Source: Amborella trichopoda (Eukaryota; Streptophyta; Magnoliopsida; Amborellales; Amborellaceae). Taken from it: 64,000 nucleotides of DNA. The stretch lies in assembly GCF_000471905.2 (NCBI RefSeq), contig NW_006494943.1, forward strand, positions 2,334,852 through 2,398,851, read 5' to 3'. Each line of letters begins with the position of its first letter. Position 1 is the first letter of the stretch. The notes under the pieces are model-generated. The model ran no database searches and was not told where the DNA came from. It saw only the letters and a program-made list of their open reading frames with translations. The position numbers and the translations under genes are program-made. This document shows, one piece after another, positions 33,101 through 42,892 of the stretch.

Positions 33101-33299
33101 GACCTACATTATAAATCTGTATTGCTATTTGATTGATGGACACTTGGACACACCTCCCCTCCTATAGCTTTTTTTTCTTGTCCGAACCCAACTTACTTCT
33201 CTTTATTCTCTATCCTAACCAACTCCAAACCTAAGATGAGTTTCTTGATTGACACCGAGTCATGAACTTGCTCATATTTTATATATAGGAGATATACCC

Positions 33300-34243
33300 T
33301 TAGATATCCCCGAAAATGAATTTTGTAGACATCCTCTACCTAATACTTTTAGTATCACACCTTAGTATCACACCAAATAATTCTTTTTTTGTATTTCCTT
33401 CCACTTAAAAATTCAAAAAATTGTGACTAAAATGCCCTTTTCATCTCTTACTCTCTCTACCCTCTCTCTCTCTCTCTACCTACCCTCTTTCACTGTCTCT
33501 CCACCTGCCCTCTCTCTAACTCTCTCTACCCACTCTCTCTCTCTACCTACCCTCTTTCACTCTCTCTCCACCTGCCCTCTCTCTAACTCTCTCTACCCGT
33601 CCCCTATCTATTGCTTTCTCGCTACCCTTCCTTTCTCTTTCTCTCTTTAGGGAGAGTTGGCTAAAAGAGATTCGGAGAGTGAGATTTCAGGAGAGAACAA
33701 AAAAAATAGGCTGAGTGAAAAGAACACAATCTCTCTTAACTCATGTTTTCACTCTCTCTCCCAAAATCTCTCTCCTAATCTCTCTCATACCATTTTTCCC
33801 CCTCTTTCTCACGAAATCTATCTCTCCCAATCTCTCTCTGCCATTTTTTTGCTCTCTCAAAATCTCTCTCTAGAGAGAAAGAAAGAAAGAGAGCGGGCAG
33901 GTAAAAAGAGACAGAGAGACGCCAGATAGAGAGAGAAAGAGAGGGAGTAGAGAGAGTGGATAGGAAAAGTGAGAGAGAGGGTGGGTAGAAAGAGAAAGAG
34001 AGAGGATATATAAAAGGGAGAAAGAAAGAGTGAGGGCAGGTAGATAAAGATAGAAAGAGAAAGGGTGCATAAAGAGAGTGAGAGAGGAGAAGTGCATTTT
34101 GGGCTCAATTTTTTTTTTACTTCTTGTCTGAGGGTAAATACAAGAAAAACATTGCTTGGGTCTAGAATATAATACTTTTTTTTTTTTTTTGGGAGGGGGG
34201 TTTGGAGGGGGTGTCTACAAAGTTCATTTTGTAGAGATATCTA
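33300..34243. mobile_element. Foldback element with CT/GA-rich long inverted arms
   Basis: Outer arms pair: GAAAATGAATTTTGTAGACA at about 33,311 with the complement of GTGTCTACAAAGTTCATTTT at 34,211, then GTATTTCCTT with its partner near 34,134, then TAAAATGCCC (33,428) with GTGCATTTTGGGCTC (34,091-34,105). Inside, the left arm is CT-rich with a 67-bp tandem duplication (33,473-33,600) and the right arm is GA-rich (33,870-34,090). Arms are about 350 bp around an irregular centre. No transposase. Typical of foldback transposons with internal subrepeats. Confidence 0.75.
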
Positions 34244-34295
34244 CAATTTTCTCTAAAAATATCATATTTTATGTCCATTCTTGTATTATTTGAGT

Positions 34296-34548
34296 GCAAT
34301 TTAATATGAGATTGTCTGCAAAGAGACCATTCATCTTTTGTACAAGGACGTCACAACCACTCTTATTCCTTAAATTTCAAAATACGTGGTCGTAAGAGTA
34401 TCACACAAGATTTCAAAGAAAAAAAATTCTCGAACTTCATGCACCCTAAACCGTCCAATCTGATATCAAATAAATGGGTATAGTTGTGACCTCCTTGTAA
34501 TAAAAATAAATAGTCTCTTTGTATACAATCTCATATAATATAAAATGC
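34296..34548. mobile_element. MITE with ~58-bp inverted repeats
   Basis: AATATGAGATTGTCTGCAAA (34,303) pairs with the complement of the segment ending ATACAATCTCATATAATAT (34,541), and CAAGGACGTCACAACC pairs with GTTGTGACCTCCTTG. Flanking TGCAAT at 34,295-34,300 and 34,545-34,551 may be the target duplication. The interior is non-coding. Confidence 0.65.
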
Positions 34549-34677
34549 AATAAATATGAGGCCAAATCTATTCAGATAAGTGGCAGAGCCAACAACGATC
34601 CAAAAGCACAAAATTAAAAATAAATAAATACATAAAAGAAATGCAGAAAAGTAAAAGAATAATACCAAACAACGCCT

Positions 34678-34882
34678 GTTGGCCTGGGACTCCTGAGGCT
34701 TCGAGGCCTTGCACGTTTCAGGACCTGCTGAGTTTATGTCGTGTATCCTCTCTGCATCTCTTCAAGTTTTGACCATGCCTTGGCTTGTTTGGATGGATCA
34801 CTTAATTTAAAAACTAGGGTTAGCATGATCTCTAAGCGTTTTCTTCGGGCTCTCTCTCTCTGTAACTCTAAGCTTTTTCTTT

Positions 34883-34922
<40 letters not shown>

Positions 34923-35140
34923 AATGGAATTTGTTTCTTAAAAGGCAAGAGTTGTAACTCTTTAAATCTCTGGTAAACCAGAATAATTCCTATGAATGAG
35001 AATTTGGTTTACCCTCCACGGATGTAGGCACCATTGATGAACCATGTATACCTCGTTGATCTTCTTGATTCTTCCTCTATCTCTAATTCGTCTCTATTTT
35101 TTTTATTATAAATTCTACGTTTTGATACCGATTGTCCAAA
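34678..35140 (+). repeat. Probable solo copia LTR
   Basis: Starts TGTTGGCCTGGG after a short AT-rich flank. It carries a CT microsatellite (34,885-34,919) and ends with the U5-like block TACCCTCCACGGATGTAGGC, ..GAACCATGTATA.., the same layout as the LTRs at 36.4 and 37.8 kb. No primer-binding site or coding region follows. The right edge is approximate. Confidence 0.5.
34885..34919 (+). repeat. (CT)n microsatellite
   Basis: About seventeen CT units inside the probable solo LTR. Confidence 0.95.
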
Positions 35141-35159
35141 CCCGTCATCTACCTAAAAA

Positions 35160-35245
35160 AGGTGTTGGGTTCGTCATTACCCCTCTAACTTGTGGTTTTT
35201 CAGTGAACATTACCCCTATAACCTATAGTTTTTAAGGAAAGAGAT
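35160..35245 (+). repeat. Short repeat: ATTACCCCT...ACTTGTGG duplicated
   Basis: Two head-to-tail ~38-bp units (CATTACCCCTCTAACTTGTG and CATTACCCCTATAACCTATA). Such blocks occur in small plant MITEs; no ends are seen here. Confidence 0.45.
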
Positions 35246-35510
35246 GTTGTTGGGACATTGATGCTCAAACTGGCCCAACTTTAAAAAAAAAAAAAAAAAA
35301 AAATAATGTAAGGAAGAAGAAGAAGAAGAAATTATTAGGCTTCGGGTGCCCAATGTCTGAAACTGTCTCAAGTATCCTTAAAGAAAATAAGACAATACTA
35401 TGGTGCCCAAAAGTTCACTGAACAAAATGCAATTTGGAAAATCCAAATTATAACAATTTTTTTAGACAAATAAGGATGTGAATTATTGGCACCTAGTTTT
35501 CAGCAGCCCC

Positions 35511-35725
35511 GAAGTTCAGTCCTTGTTTAGATTGCAATTAAGATTTCTTTTTTTGAAGTTTTTTCTTTTGATAATGTCAACATGCCATTACTTCCCAGGA
35601 ACATAAAGATGACAAACGAAATTCAATCCTCGTTTAGATTGCCGTTGAGTTTCCTTTTTTTGATGTTTTTTATTTTGATAATGTCAACATGGAATTAAGT
35701 TGCAAGAACATAAAGATGATAAAAG
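35511..35725 (+). repeat. ~108-bp tandem duplication
   Basis: Two units start TTCAGTCCTTGTTTAGATTG and TTCAATCCTCGTTTAGATTG, share TTTTGATAATGTCAACATG and end AACATAAAGATGA.AAA. Non-coding. Confidence 0.85.
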
Positions 35726-35821
35726 AAAAAAAAAAAAAAATCAAGTAATAAATAATAAACAATAAAAAAAACACAAATGTTAGATATTGGCATGGTGAGC
35801 TGGTGATTTTGACATCAATGT

Positions 35822-36522
35822 GGTTCCTATCCAAAATCACCAACTTAAGGAAATCTCATATTCTTTGGGATTGAGATCTTCTTATATTATATGGGATTGA
35901 GATTTCTATTTGATAAGTTTCCTAAAGGAAATAGAAATCCAAAAAGATTAGGACTATTGGATATATCTCTTGGTTTTGAAATCTACGTAAGATCCATAGG
36001 AAGTTTCCAATGGAATATGTACTCCTAATCTTATATATATGGGATAAAAGTACAGAGAATTTGTGTTCCTTATTTTGGTCACCATATAAAAAAAGTGGTT
36101 CCTCTAGATAGAGAGTGGGATAGAACCTCCTATGCATAAGATACAATTTCCTCTTTGAAAGAATAGAGCTTTCTATGAAGAAAAACTTTGATGATGCTTC
36201 CTGATGACTGCAGAGTGAGAGATTAGTTTCTTGTAGAGAACTTGTTCCTATTGAAATTTTCAATTATTTCCCTTTTAGTAAGAATGAAAAGTTTTGTCGA
36301 TATTTCCACAACTGAAGAAAAGGAATGGAGAGTTATTTAAAAGGGTTTGTCGAGATTTGTTCCAAAATTTTTTATATAACTTTCATTGATATAGTGGATT
36401 TCTATTTGCTGTGCCCGTAGATGTAGCCCTTCGGGGTGAACTAGTATTCTTGCGATATGTGTTTCATGCTTTATTTATCATGCTTTATTTGCCAAAAAAT
36501 CAACATGTCACCTTTCGCGCGC
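35822..36522 (+). repeat. Left LTR of the copia mini-element
   Basis: Aligns with 36,745-37,230 (TCTCATATT.TTTGGGATTG, CCAAAAAGATTAGGACT and others). Its first ~16 bases, including TGTTGG, are deleted. U5 has a GTAGATGTAGCCC block and ends before the primer-binding site at 36,525. Confidence 0.72.
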
Positions 36523-36524
36523 AA

Positions 36525-36538
36525 GTGCTATCAGAGCC
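36525..36538 (+). promoter_or_regulatory. Primer-binding site of the mini-element
   Basis: TGCTATCAGAGCCC, one change from TGGTATCAGAGCCC. Confidence 0.8.
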
Positions 36539-36556
36539 CGGTTTGTTGTTTTCGAT

Positions 36557-36684
36557 ATGCCAGTAATAGTTTTGAATGTAAAGTTTGAAAAGAAGAAATT
36601 TGATGGAAAACACAATTTTTCAACAAGAATAATAAAGAAATTTATTTGGCAAAAAATAGAGAATTTATGAAGCTATCAAATAGA
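36557..36684 (+). pseudogene. Copia gag stub in the mini-element
   Basis: ATG 36,557 reads MPVIVLNVKFEKKKFDGKHN and a further ~20 codons, homologous to the gag start of the copia element at 38,005 (MVVKVLNAKFEVKN). It then meets a stop, and the sequence jumps to the 3' end of the internal region. Confidence 0.65.
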
Positions 36685-36727
36685 TATTGGCATGGTGAAC
36701 AAGTGATTTTGATATCAAGGTGGTGAT

Positions 36728-37285
36728 TGTTGGATTTGATGCTATCCAAAATAACCATCATAAGGAAATCTCATATTTTGTGGGATTGAGATATTTTCAT
36801 ATTATGTCGGATTGAGATTGATATTTGATAAGTTTCTTCAATGAAATAGAAATCCAAAAAGATTAGGACTCTTAAATATATCTCTTGGTTTTGAGGTATA
36901 AGCAAGATCTATAAGAAGTTTCCTATTTAATAAGGACTCATAAACTTATATATATGAAATGAAAGTATAAAAAAATTTGTGTGCCCTATTTGGGTCACTA
37001 TATGGGACTGGTTGTTCCTCTAGAGAGAGAGTGAAATAGAACCTGTTGTGCATGAGATGTAATTTCCTCTAAGGAACAAGAGAGCTTCCTATATATAGAA
37101 ACATTGATGAAGACTCCTGAAGACTTCTACAGAATGAGGTTGATTTCTTGTAAAGAAGTGTTTCTCATGGAGATTTTGGGTTGTTTCCTTATTACTAAGG
37201 GAGAAAAGTATTGTCAATATTGTCTGAAGTAAAAAGAAGGAATAGAGAGAAGACGGTCGATGAGAATTTCTTTTGGAATTCAAGC
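36728..37285 (+). repeat. Right LTR of the copia mini-element (3' end lost)
   Basis: Starts TGTTGGATTTG after the tract AAGGTGGTGAT. Its U5 end is missing: homology with the left LTR fades near 37,230 and the next LTR (37,299) follows directly. Confidence 0.7.
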
Positions 37286-37298
37286 TAAGGTGGAGATT

Positions 37299-37971
37299 TG
37301 TTGATATTTATCTTGAATTCTTGAATCCCTAATTGTAAGGGATTGATTTATTTTAATTTAAGTTTTCTATTTATTTGTGTAGAGCCTATTATTTAAGATT
37401 TAAGTTTATGAATAAGTCCTACTTAGATTACGATAGAGCCTTAGGTCCACATCGATAGGGATAAAGTTCCTTTTTGATAAAGTTAGGAAAGTTGAGATTG
37501 GTTTGATGTACTTGTCTTTGGAGCTTTATTCTCTCTATATAAATATGCTTTTTAGAGAGAGAAAACATGTGTGGAAAAAGTAGGCCATACATGGTGCACT
37601 TTTGAGTTTATCATCTCTTATTGAGATAAATTGTAGAGAGAGAAAGTGCATAGAGAACAAAAAGAGGGAAACTTTTGGGGGTTTTTTGCAGAGAGAAAAT
37701 TGTCAAGAAGAAGGCTTTGTAAGAGATTGAGTCTCTGATTCTCTCAATTAAATCACCTTATAATTTTCTTTATTTGATTTAGTGAAAAATATCGATCGCC
37801 TTCACCCATGGATGTAGTCGCATCTGTGACGAACCATGTAAATCTTGGTGTTCTTTATTTTTTTTTTAGTTATTTTCTACTTTATTTTTGTTGTTTATTT
37901 TTTTTTATTATTTTCTCATACTTTATTTCCCAAAAATCAACCCATCGGGTTTAGAGCTTCTGCACACAACA
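37299..37971 (+). repeat. 5' LTR of the Tork-like copia element
   Basis: TGTTGATATT...CACAACA, 673 bp. Contains TCTCTCTATATAAATATGC (about 37,532-37,550), a likely TATA box, and the U5 block CATGGATGTAG..GAACCATGTAAATCTTG. Oddly, the tract AAGGTGGAGATT right before it looks like a polypurine tract, as before a 3' LTR. Confidence 0.85.
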
Positions 37972-37973
37972 AG

Positions 37974-37987
37974 TGGTATTTGAGCCT
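37974..37987 (+). promoter_or_regulatory. Primer-binding site of the Tork-like copia element
   Basis: TGGTATTTGAGCCT, close to TGGTATCAGAGCCT, two bases after the LTR. Confidence 0.85.
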
Positions 37988-38004
37988 GATTTGGGATTAT
38001 CGGT

Positions 38005-38770
38005 ATGGTGGTAAAAGTTTTGAATGCAAAATTCGAAGTGAAGAATGACAAAAATAATTTTTGAATTTGGCAAATCAATGTTTGGGATTTGCTAGTGCAA
38101 AAAGGTTTATATACAGCTCCAACATGAAAGTTGAAGAAATCAGAATCCATGTTTGATGAGGGCTGAGAAGACTTAGATCTGAGGGCTATGAGCACTATTC
38201 AATTTTGTTTATATAATGAAGTGCTATTTAATATCATCAATGATGATTTGATATCAAGTCTTTGGTCGAAGCTTGAGAGTTTGTATATCACGACGTCTCC
38301 CACAAATCGATTGTTTTTTAAGCAAAAGTTGTACACCCTATGGATGAATGAAGGTACAGATATCCATGACCACTTGAATTATTTTAATAAAATTATTTGT
38401 AAATTATTGAATATTGGTGTTAAGATGGATGATTAGGATAAGGCCATAATTTTGTTATCCTCACTCCCTCATTCGTATAAGCATCTACTCACAACATTGA
38501 TCTATGGAAAAGATATCATAGAGATGGAGGATGTGACTTCAACTCTTCTCTTTAGGAAGAGACAGGATAATGCTCTGCCATATGTAGATGGTTTAATGGC
38601 TAAAGAGAGATCTATTGAGAGAAGTGGAAAGAGACATGAAAAACAGGGCTAGTCTAGATCCAAATCCAAATCAAGAAAAATAAACATTTATTGCAACTAT
38701 TGCAAGAAAAAAAGAGCATGTTAAGAATGATTGTTGGACACTCAACGAGAAAGCAATATGAGCTTATGAA
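38005..38770 (+). pseudogene. gag: Copia gag with broken zinc knuckle
   Basis: ATG 38,005 opens MVVKVLNAKFEVKN. After early stops, 38,188-38,652 reads the gag core (SLWSKLESLYITTS, LYTLWMNEGTDIHDHLNYFN, ILLSSLPHSYKHLLTTLIYG). The knuckle CNYCKKK..H..NDC at about 38,691-38,735 is split by one extra A in a poly-A run, which turns EHVKNDCW into a stop. Gag would package the RNA. Stops near 38,070 and 38,436 also break it. Confidence 0.88.
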
Positions 38771-38839
38771 GCAGTCAATATAGTTGATAGAAGCTCAGTA
38801 AGTGGAACAGATAATATATTATCGGTCTCGACAAATTAT

Positions 38840-40072
38840 GACAACTTTAAAACTCGTGGGTTCTTGATTCAAGATGTTTCAATCATATGTGTCATCATCG
38901 GGATTGGTTTACCACATATAAGAGCATTAATGGTGAATCAATTTTGATGGGGAATGATGCAGCTTGCAAGACCATTGGTGTTTAGACAATTACTATCAAG
39001 ATGTATGATGGAGTTGTCAAAACCTGGAATGATGTGAGACACGTTTCAGTTTTGAAGAAAAATCTTATTTCTCTGGGTACCTTAGACTCCAATGGTTGTG
39101 AATTTGTTGGAGAAGGTGGAGTTCTAAAGATTCTTAATTGTGCTCTAGTTATGATGAAAGGCAAGAAGATCAGACTGAATTTATATGTGCTGCTTGGGAA
39201 TACTATCACAGATACAACAGTAATTTTTGTATCTGATGATGGTGATTTTGACTTGACTCAGTTGTGGCATATGAGATTGGGCCACATGGGTGACAAAGGT
39301 TTGGCAGAACTTAGCAGAGGCATATTGATCAATGGCATGAAGAAATGCACGTTGGACTTTTGTGAGCACTATGTTTATGGTAAGCAGTGTAGGGTGCAGT
39401 TTCGCAGGTCAAAACATACAACAAAAGGTATTCTTGACTATATTCATTTAGATGTTTGGGGCCCCACATCAATTGTCTCAAAAGGCGGATCTCTATACGT
39501 TGTTTCCTTCATAGATGATTTCTCTAAGAAGGTATGGATTTACACATTGAAGAAAAAGACATGTATTTAACACATTGAAGCAGTGGAAAGCAATGGTTGA
39601 AAGATAGACTGGAAAGAATGTCTAGTATTTGAGGACTGATAATGGTGGAGAGTACAGTTCAGCGGAGTTTGTGATTTTTTGCAAGAGCGAAGGAATTGTT
39701 CTTCACTTTGCCACTCCAAAGATGCCGCAACAGAATAGAGTTGTTGAGCGCATGGATAGGACAATTATAGAGAAGGCACGCAGCTTGTTTAGTAATGGTG
39801 GTCTGTCAAATGACTTTTGGGCAGAGGCGATCAATACGGCGTGTTACCTCGTCAAGAGGTCACCATCCACAACAATAGATTACATCACCCCAGAAGAGGT
39901 ATGCTCCGGTAAACCTGTCACTTATTCTCATTTAAGAAATTTTTGCTGTCGTGCTTATGTTGATGTGAAGGATGATAAGTTGAGTCAAAGGTCAAAGAAG
40001 TGTATTTTCCTTAGTTATGCAAATGGGGTTAAAGGTTATAGAATGTGGTGCCTAGATCCTAAGTCACCTTAG
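38840..40072 (+). pseudogene. Copia protease and integrase, degenerate
   Basis: Protease motif WVLDSRCFNHMC (about 38,859) keeps Asp but has DSR for the usual DSG. The open run 39,001-39,570 covers LKKNLISLGTLDSNG, LWHMRLGHMGDKGLAELS (pre-integrase zinc region) and LDVWGPTSIVSKGG with the first catalytic Asp. After a frameshift near 39,570 the run 39,629-40,072 has RTDNGGEYSS (second Asp) and MPQQNRVVERMDRTI (catalytic Glu), then WAEAINTACYLVKRSP. All three D,D,E residues remain. It would integrate the element cDNA. Confidence 0.92.
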
Positions 40073-40349
40073 TTTATTGTCAGTTGTAATGTTAAGTTTG
40101 ATGAATCTGCCATGGTAAACCACATTTAGAATGGTGCAGAAAAGAAAAATTACAGCAGTAGTGATGCAATTGAGGTGTGATAACTCCAGAAAATACTCAA
40201 AATTATGTGCCAAAAATTCCCTATGAGAGAGTGGAGGAATATGTTGACCACGAGGATGTCGTTGGATCTCTTCCACTTGAGGAAGAGCTTCAGTTTGGAA
40301 AGGTAAGGAGAATAAAAAAAGATAGTCGTGCAACATAGTTTTGAGGACA

Positions 40350-41250
40350 TGGTGGCTTATGCATTGGCTGCCACAAGCCAAGAGCCATCCAATTTTGAGG
40401 AAACTACATGGGATAGTGATAATAGCAAGTGGAGTGAAGCCATGGATGAAGAAATGGAATCTCTTTAGAAGAATCGTACTTGGAATCTCTTGATGTTTTC
40501 TAAAGGCAAAAGAGCCATTGATTGTAAATGGGTTTATAAGAAGAAAGATGTGTCACCTGATACCTGTGGTGAGTGATTTAAAGCACATTTGGATGCAAAA
40601 TGCTATGCGCAGAAAGAAAGTATTGATTATAATTATATTTTCCCTCCAGTTGTGAAACACATTTTTATTCGGGTTTTACTAGCCAGGGATTCATTGTTTG
40701 ATTTGGAGTTAGAGCAGCTTGATGTCATGACTACATTCCTTTATGGAGAGTTAGAAAAACAGATATATATGACTGAACCATAAGGGTTTGTTGTTAAAGG
40801 AAAGGAGGACCTTGTCCGCAAGTTGAAGAAGTCATTGTATGGCCTAAAGCAGTCTCTTAGGCAGTGGAACAAACGTTTTGATACATTCATGATTGGACAC
40901 GGGGTATGTCAGAACTAAATATAACAATTGTGTCTATTTTAAGAAATTTACTGATAGTTCGTTCATCTATTTATTACTTTATGTGGATGATATGCTTATT
41001 ACTGCTAAGAATCCTTTAGAAATCAGTAAATTGAAGACTCAGCTTGTGGAAGAATTTGAAATGAAAGATTTAGGTTTAGCAAAGAAAATTTTGGGTATGG
41101 ATATTCGCAGAGATCGAAATTTGGGTAAATTGTAGCTCTTTTAGAAGGAGTACATTGAGAAGGTCCTCTTTAGATTCGGGATGAAAAATTCAAAGCCAAT
41201 GGATACTCCTCGTGCTGCACATTTAGATTGGCGACAACATTATCTCCAAG
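40350..41250 (+). pseudogene. Copia reverse transcriptase, degenerate
   Basis: WSEAMDEEMESL, NRTWNLL and KGKRAIDCKWVYKKK lead into AHLDAKCYAQKESIDYNYIF, where relatives have KARLVAKGF. LEQLDVMTTFLYGELEKQIY carries the first catalytic Asp region, and KLKKSLYGLKQSLRQW follows. The active site LLLYVDDMLIT is intact (YVDD at 40,980-40,991) in another frame. DLGLAKKILGMDIRRDR and PMDTPRAA mark the thumb. Stops at 40,466, 40,574 and others break it. Confidence 0.9.
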
Positions 41251-41279
41251 TTCAGATGCTGAAAAGGAATACATGTCAC

Positions 41280-41775
41280 ATGTTCCCTATGCGAGTGCAG
41301 TTGGAAGCCTTATGTATGTAATGGTTTGCACTTGTCAAGATATTTCATATGCCATTTTGTATTGTTAGCAAGTTTATAGCTAATCTAGGAAAGGACCATT
41401 AGCATGCGGTAAAATGGATTCTACATTATCTAAGGGGTACATCAGATATGGGTCTGATGTTTGATAGAGATAACAAGTTTGGTGACAAGGTTGTTGGTTA
41501 TGTTGATGCCGACTTTGCAGGTGATTTGGACTCTCTAAGATCTACTACAGGTTATGTGTTTACACTTGCAGGAACTCTGATTAGTTGGAGGTCGATGCTA
41601 CAAACTGTTGTTGCCTTGTCTACGACAAAAGCAGAATACATGGTTGTTACTGAGGCAGTAAAAGAAACAATTTGGCTAAGAGGGCTTGTAATCGATTTGG
41701 GCTTACGACAGGATGAGACTATTACTTATTGTAACAGTAAGAGTGCAATACATTTGGTGAAGAACTTGGTATAAC
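41280..41775 (+). pseudogene. Copia RNase H, nearly complete domain
   Basis: From 41,448 an open run reads VVGYVDADFAGDLDSLRSTT (first Asp), ALSTTKAEYMVVTEAVKETI (catalytic Glu) and ITYCNSKSAIHL. Relatives have CDSQSA, so the next catalytic Asp is Asn here. It ends at KNLV and a TAA, where relatives continue through HVRYHFIRE-type sequence to the polypurine tract; this tail is deleted. Confidence 0.9.
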
Positions 41776-41788
41776 CTGCAAAGAATTG

Positions 41789-42125
41789 GTTTTCTTGAAT
41801 CCCTAATTTTTAAGGATTCTTTTTCTTTTAATTAGGTTTCCTACTTATTTGGGTAGAGCCTAGGATTTAGTATCTAAGTTTATTGATAAGTCCTACTTAG
41901 ATTAGGATAGAGCCGTAGGTCCACATCGATACGGATAAAGTTCCTTTTTCATAATGTTGGGAAAGTTGATATTGGTTTGACATACTTGTCCTTGGGGCTT
42001 TATTCTCTATATATAAAGATGCTTTTCTAGAGAGAGAAAGTATGTGTGGAAAAAGTAGGTCATACATGGTGCACTTTTGGGTTTGTCCTTTCTTATTAAG
42101 ATATATTGTAGAGAGAGAGGAAGTA
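41789..42125 (+). repeat. 3' LTR of the Tork-like copia element, truncated at both ends
   Basis: Matches 5' LTR positions about 37,312-37,640 (CTTGAATCCCTAAT to TTGTAGAGAGAGA). Homology ends near 42,125, removing the R/U5 half, and unrelated GC-richer sequence follows. Confidence 0.85.
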
Positions 42126-42445
42126 GAACGGTTGTGATATCACTATACAGACGAAAGCTCCGCAGAGTTCCTGGTGTTCCAAGGAAATGGCTGATGCCCT
42201 AACACTCCTTCTCCTTCGTGATTTCAGGAAGTTATTGCAGAAGCGAAACAAGGTCTCTCCTCCAAACCAACAACAACAAAGAGCCGGCAAATTCTCCTTC
42301 CCCAGCAATGGCAGAAGTCATCGGAGACAACACCAAAGAATCCCAACACATAGAAACTCCTCCCCTCTTTCTTAGGAAGCATCGATTCTCCATTCCGCTC
42401 ATCAAAATAAAATGCCCCACATCCAAAACCCTAGAAATTCATTGA
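42126..42445 (+). other. Possible host gene fragment, unrecognised
   Basis: GC-richer, non-repetitive-looking sequence begins abruptly at the broken LTR. An ATG at 42,187 reads MADALTLLLLRDF followed by basic, Gln-rich sequence (62 codons). An overlapping frame from an ATG at 42,308 reads MAEVIGDNTKESQH and ends ..SKTLEIH. An intron acceptor-like TTTCAGG lies at 42,225. I do not recognise a family. It could be a captured or truncated first exon, or chance. Confidence 0.3.
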
Positions 42446-42892
42446 GGTGCGTAACAAGCTTGAGAGGGACAAGAAAATGAGCAGGCGAAAGAGGGCGACA
42501 ATATAAAAGGCAATGGTGAAGGGAGAGATATGGAGAGAGAGGGTTTTGAGATGCTGAAGGGAGAGAGATAGAGTGGGTGAGAAGAATGCGAGGGACGTCC
42601 TTTGCTCTATACAAGCAGGGAGGATAGGGAAGAGCGTGAGGGTTAGAGAAAGAGAAAGGGACATGAGAGGGTAAAGTTTCAAGAGAGACGCGACGCAAGC
42701 CAAAAAGATTTGAGTCCGACTTAAATATTTTTAACTCATGGTTTTGGGGGAAAGTGATATCTTTTTAGATGAATTAGAAATATTATGAGGTTATCCAAAA
42801 TTTTGTTACCTTCTATGTTAATCTTTTTTTCTTGTTATTTGAAAATATTGTAATTTTGAGTACCTCCAAACTGGCACTAAAACTTGGAAAAA
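42440..42892. other. Spacer, no gene seen
   Basis: GA-rich on + up to about 42,670 (GGGAGAGATATGGAGAGAGA and similar), then AT-rich DNA. Antisense Leu/Ser-rich frames reflect the composition. Confidence 0.5.

Larger units (their letters stand above)
35781..37285 (+). mobile_element. Copia mini-element: two LTRs around a ~200-bp interior
   Basis: Two diverged LTRs of one family lie in direct orientation: 35,822-36,522 and 36,728 to about 37,285. Between them are a primer-binding site (36,525), the first ~40 codons of gag (36,557-36,684) and the last bases of the internal region with a polypurine tract (36,681-36,727). The same internal end (TAGATATTGGCATGGTGA) also precedes the first LTR at 35,781, so a further copy once lay to the left. 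All of protease to RNase H is missing. Confidence 0.7.
37299..42125 (+). mobile_element. Ty1/copia LTR retrotransposon (Tork/Tnt1-like), 3' LTR truncated
   Basis: 5' LTR 37,299-37,971, primer-binding site, gag, protease, integrase, RT and RNase H in copia order, then a 3' LTR beginning mid-sequence at about 41,789 and stopping at about 42,125. Protease-side motifs such as LMGNDAACKTIG and LWHMRLGHM are typical of Tnt1/Tork elements. The junction RNase H/3' LTR has lost the polypurine tract and the LTR start. Several stops and frameshifts show it is dead. Confidence 0.9.

Noticed and set aside
33430..33610. CRISPR-like direct repeats
   Set aside because: Units are adjacent CT minisatellites without spacers, in a plant genome.
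33423..34108. Ser/Leu/Thr-rich frames in the CT/GA foldback
   Set aside because: Mirror-image low-complexity translations of the two arms.
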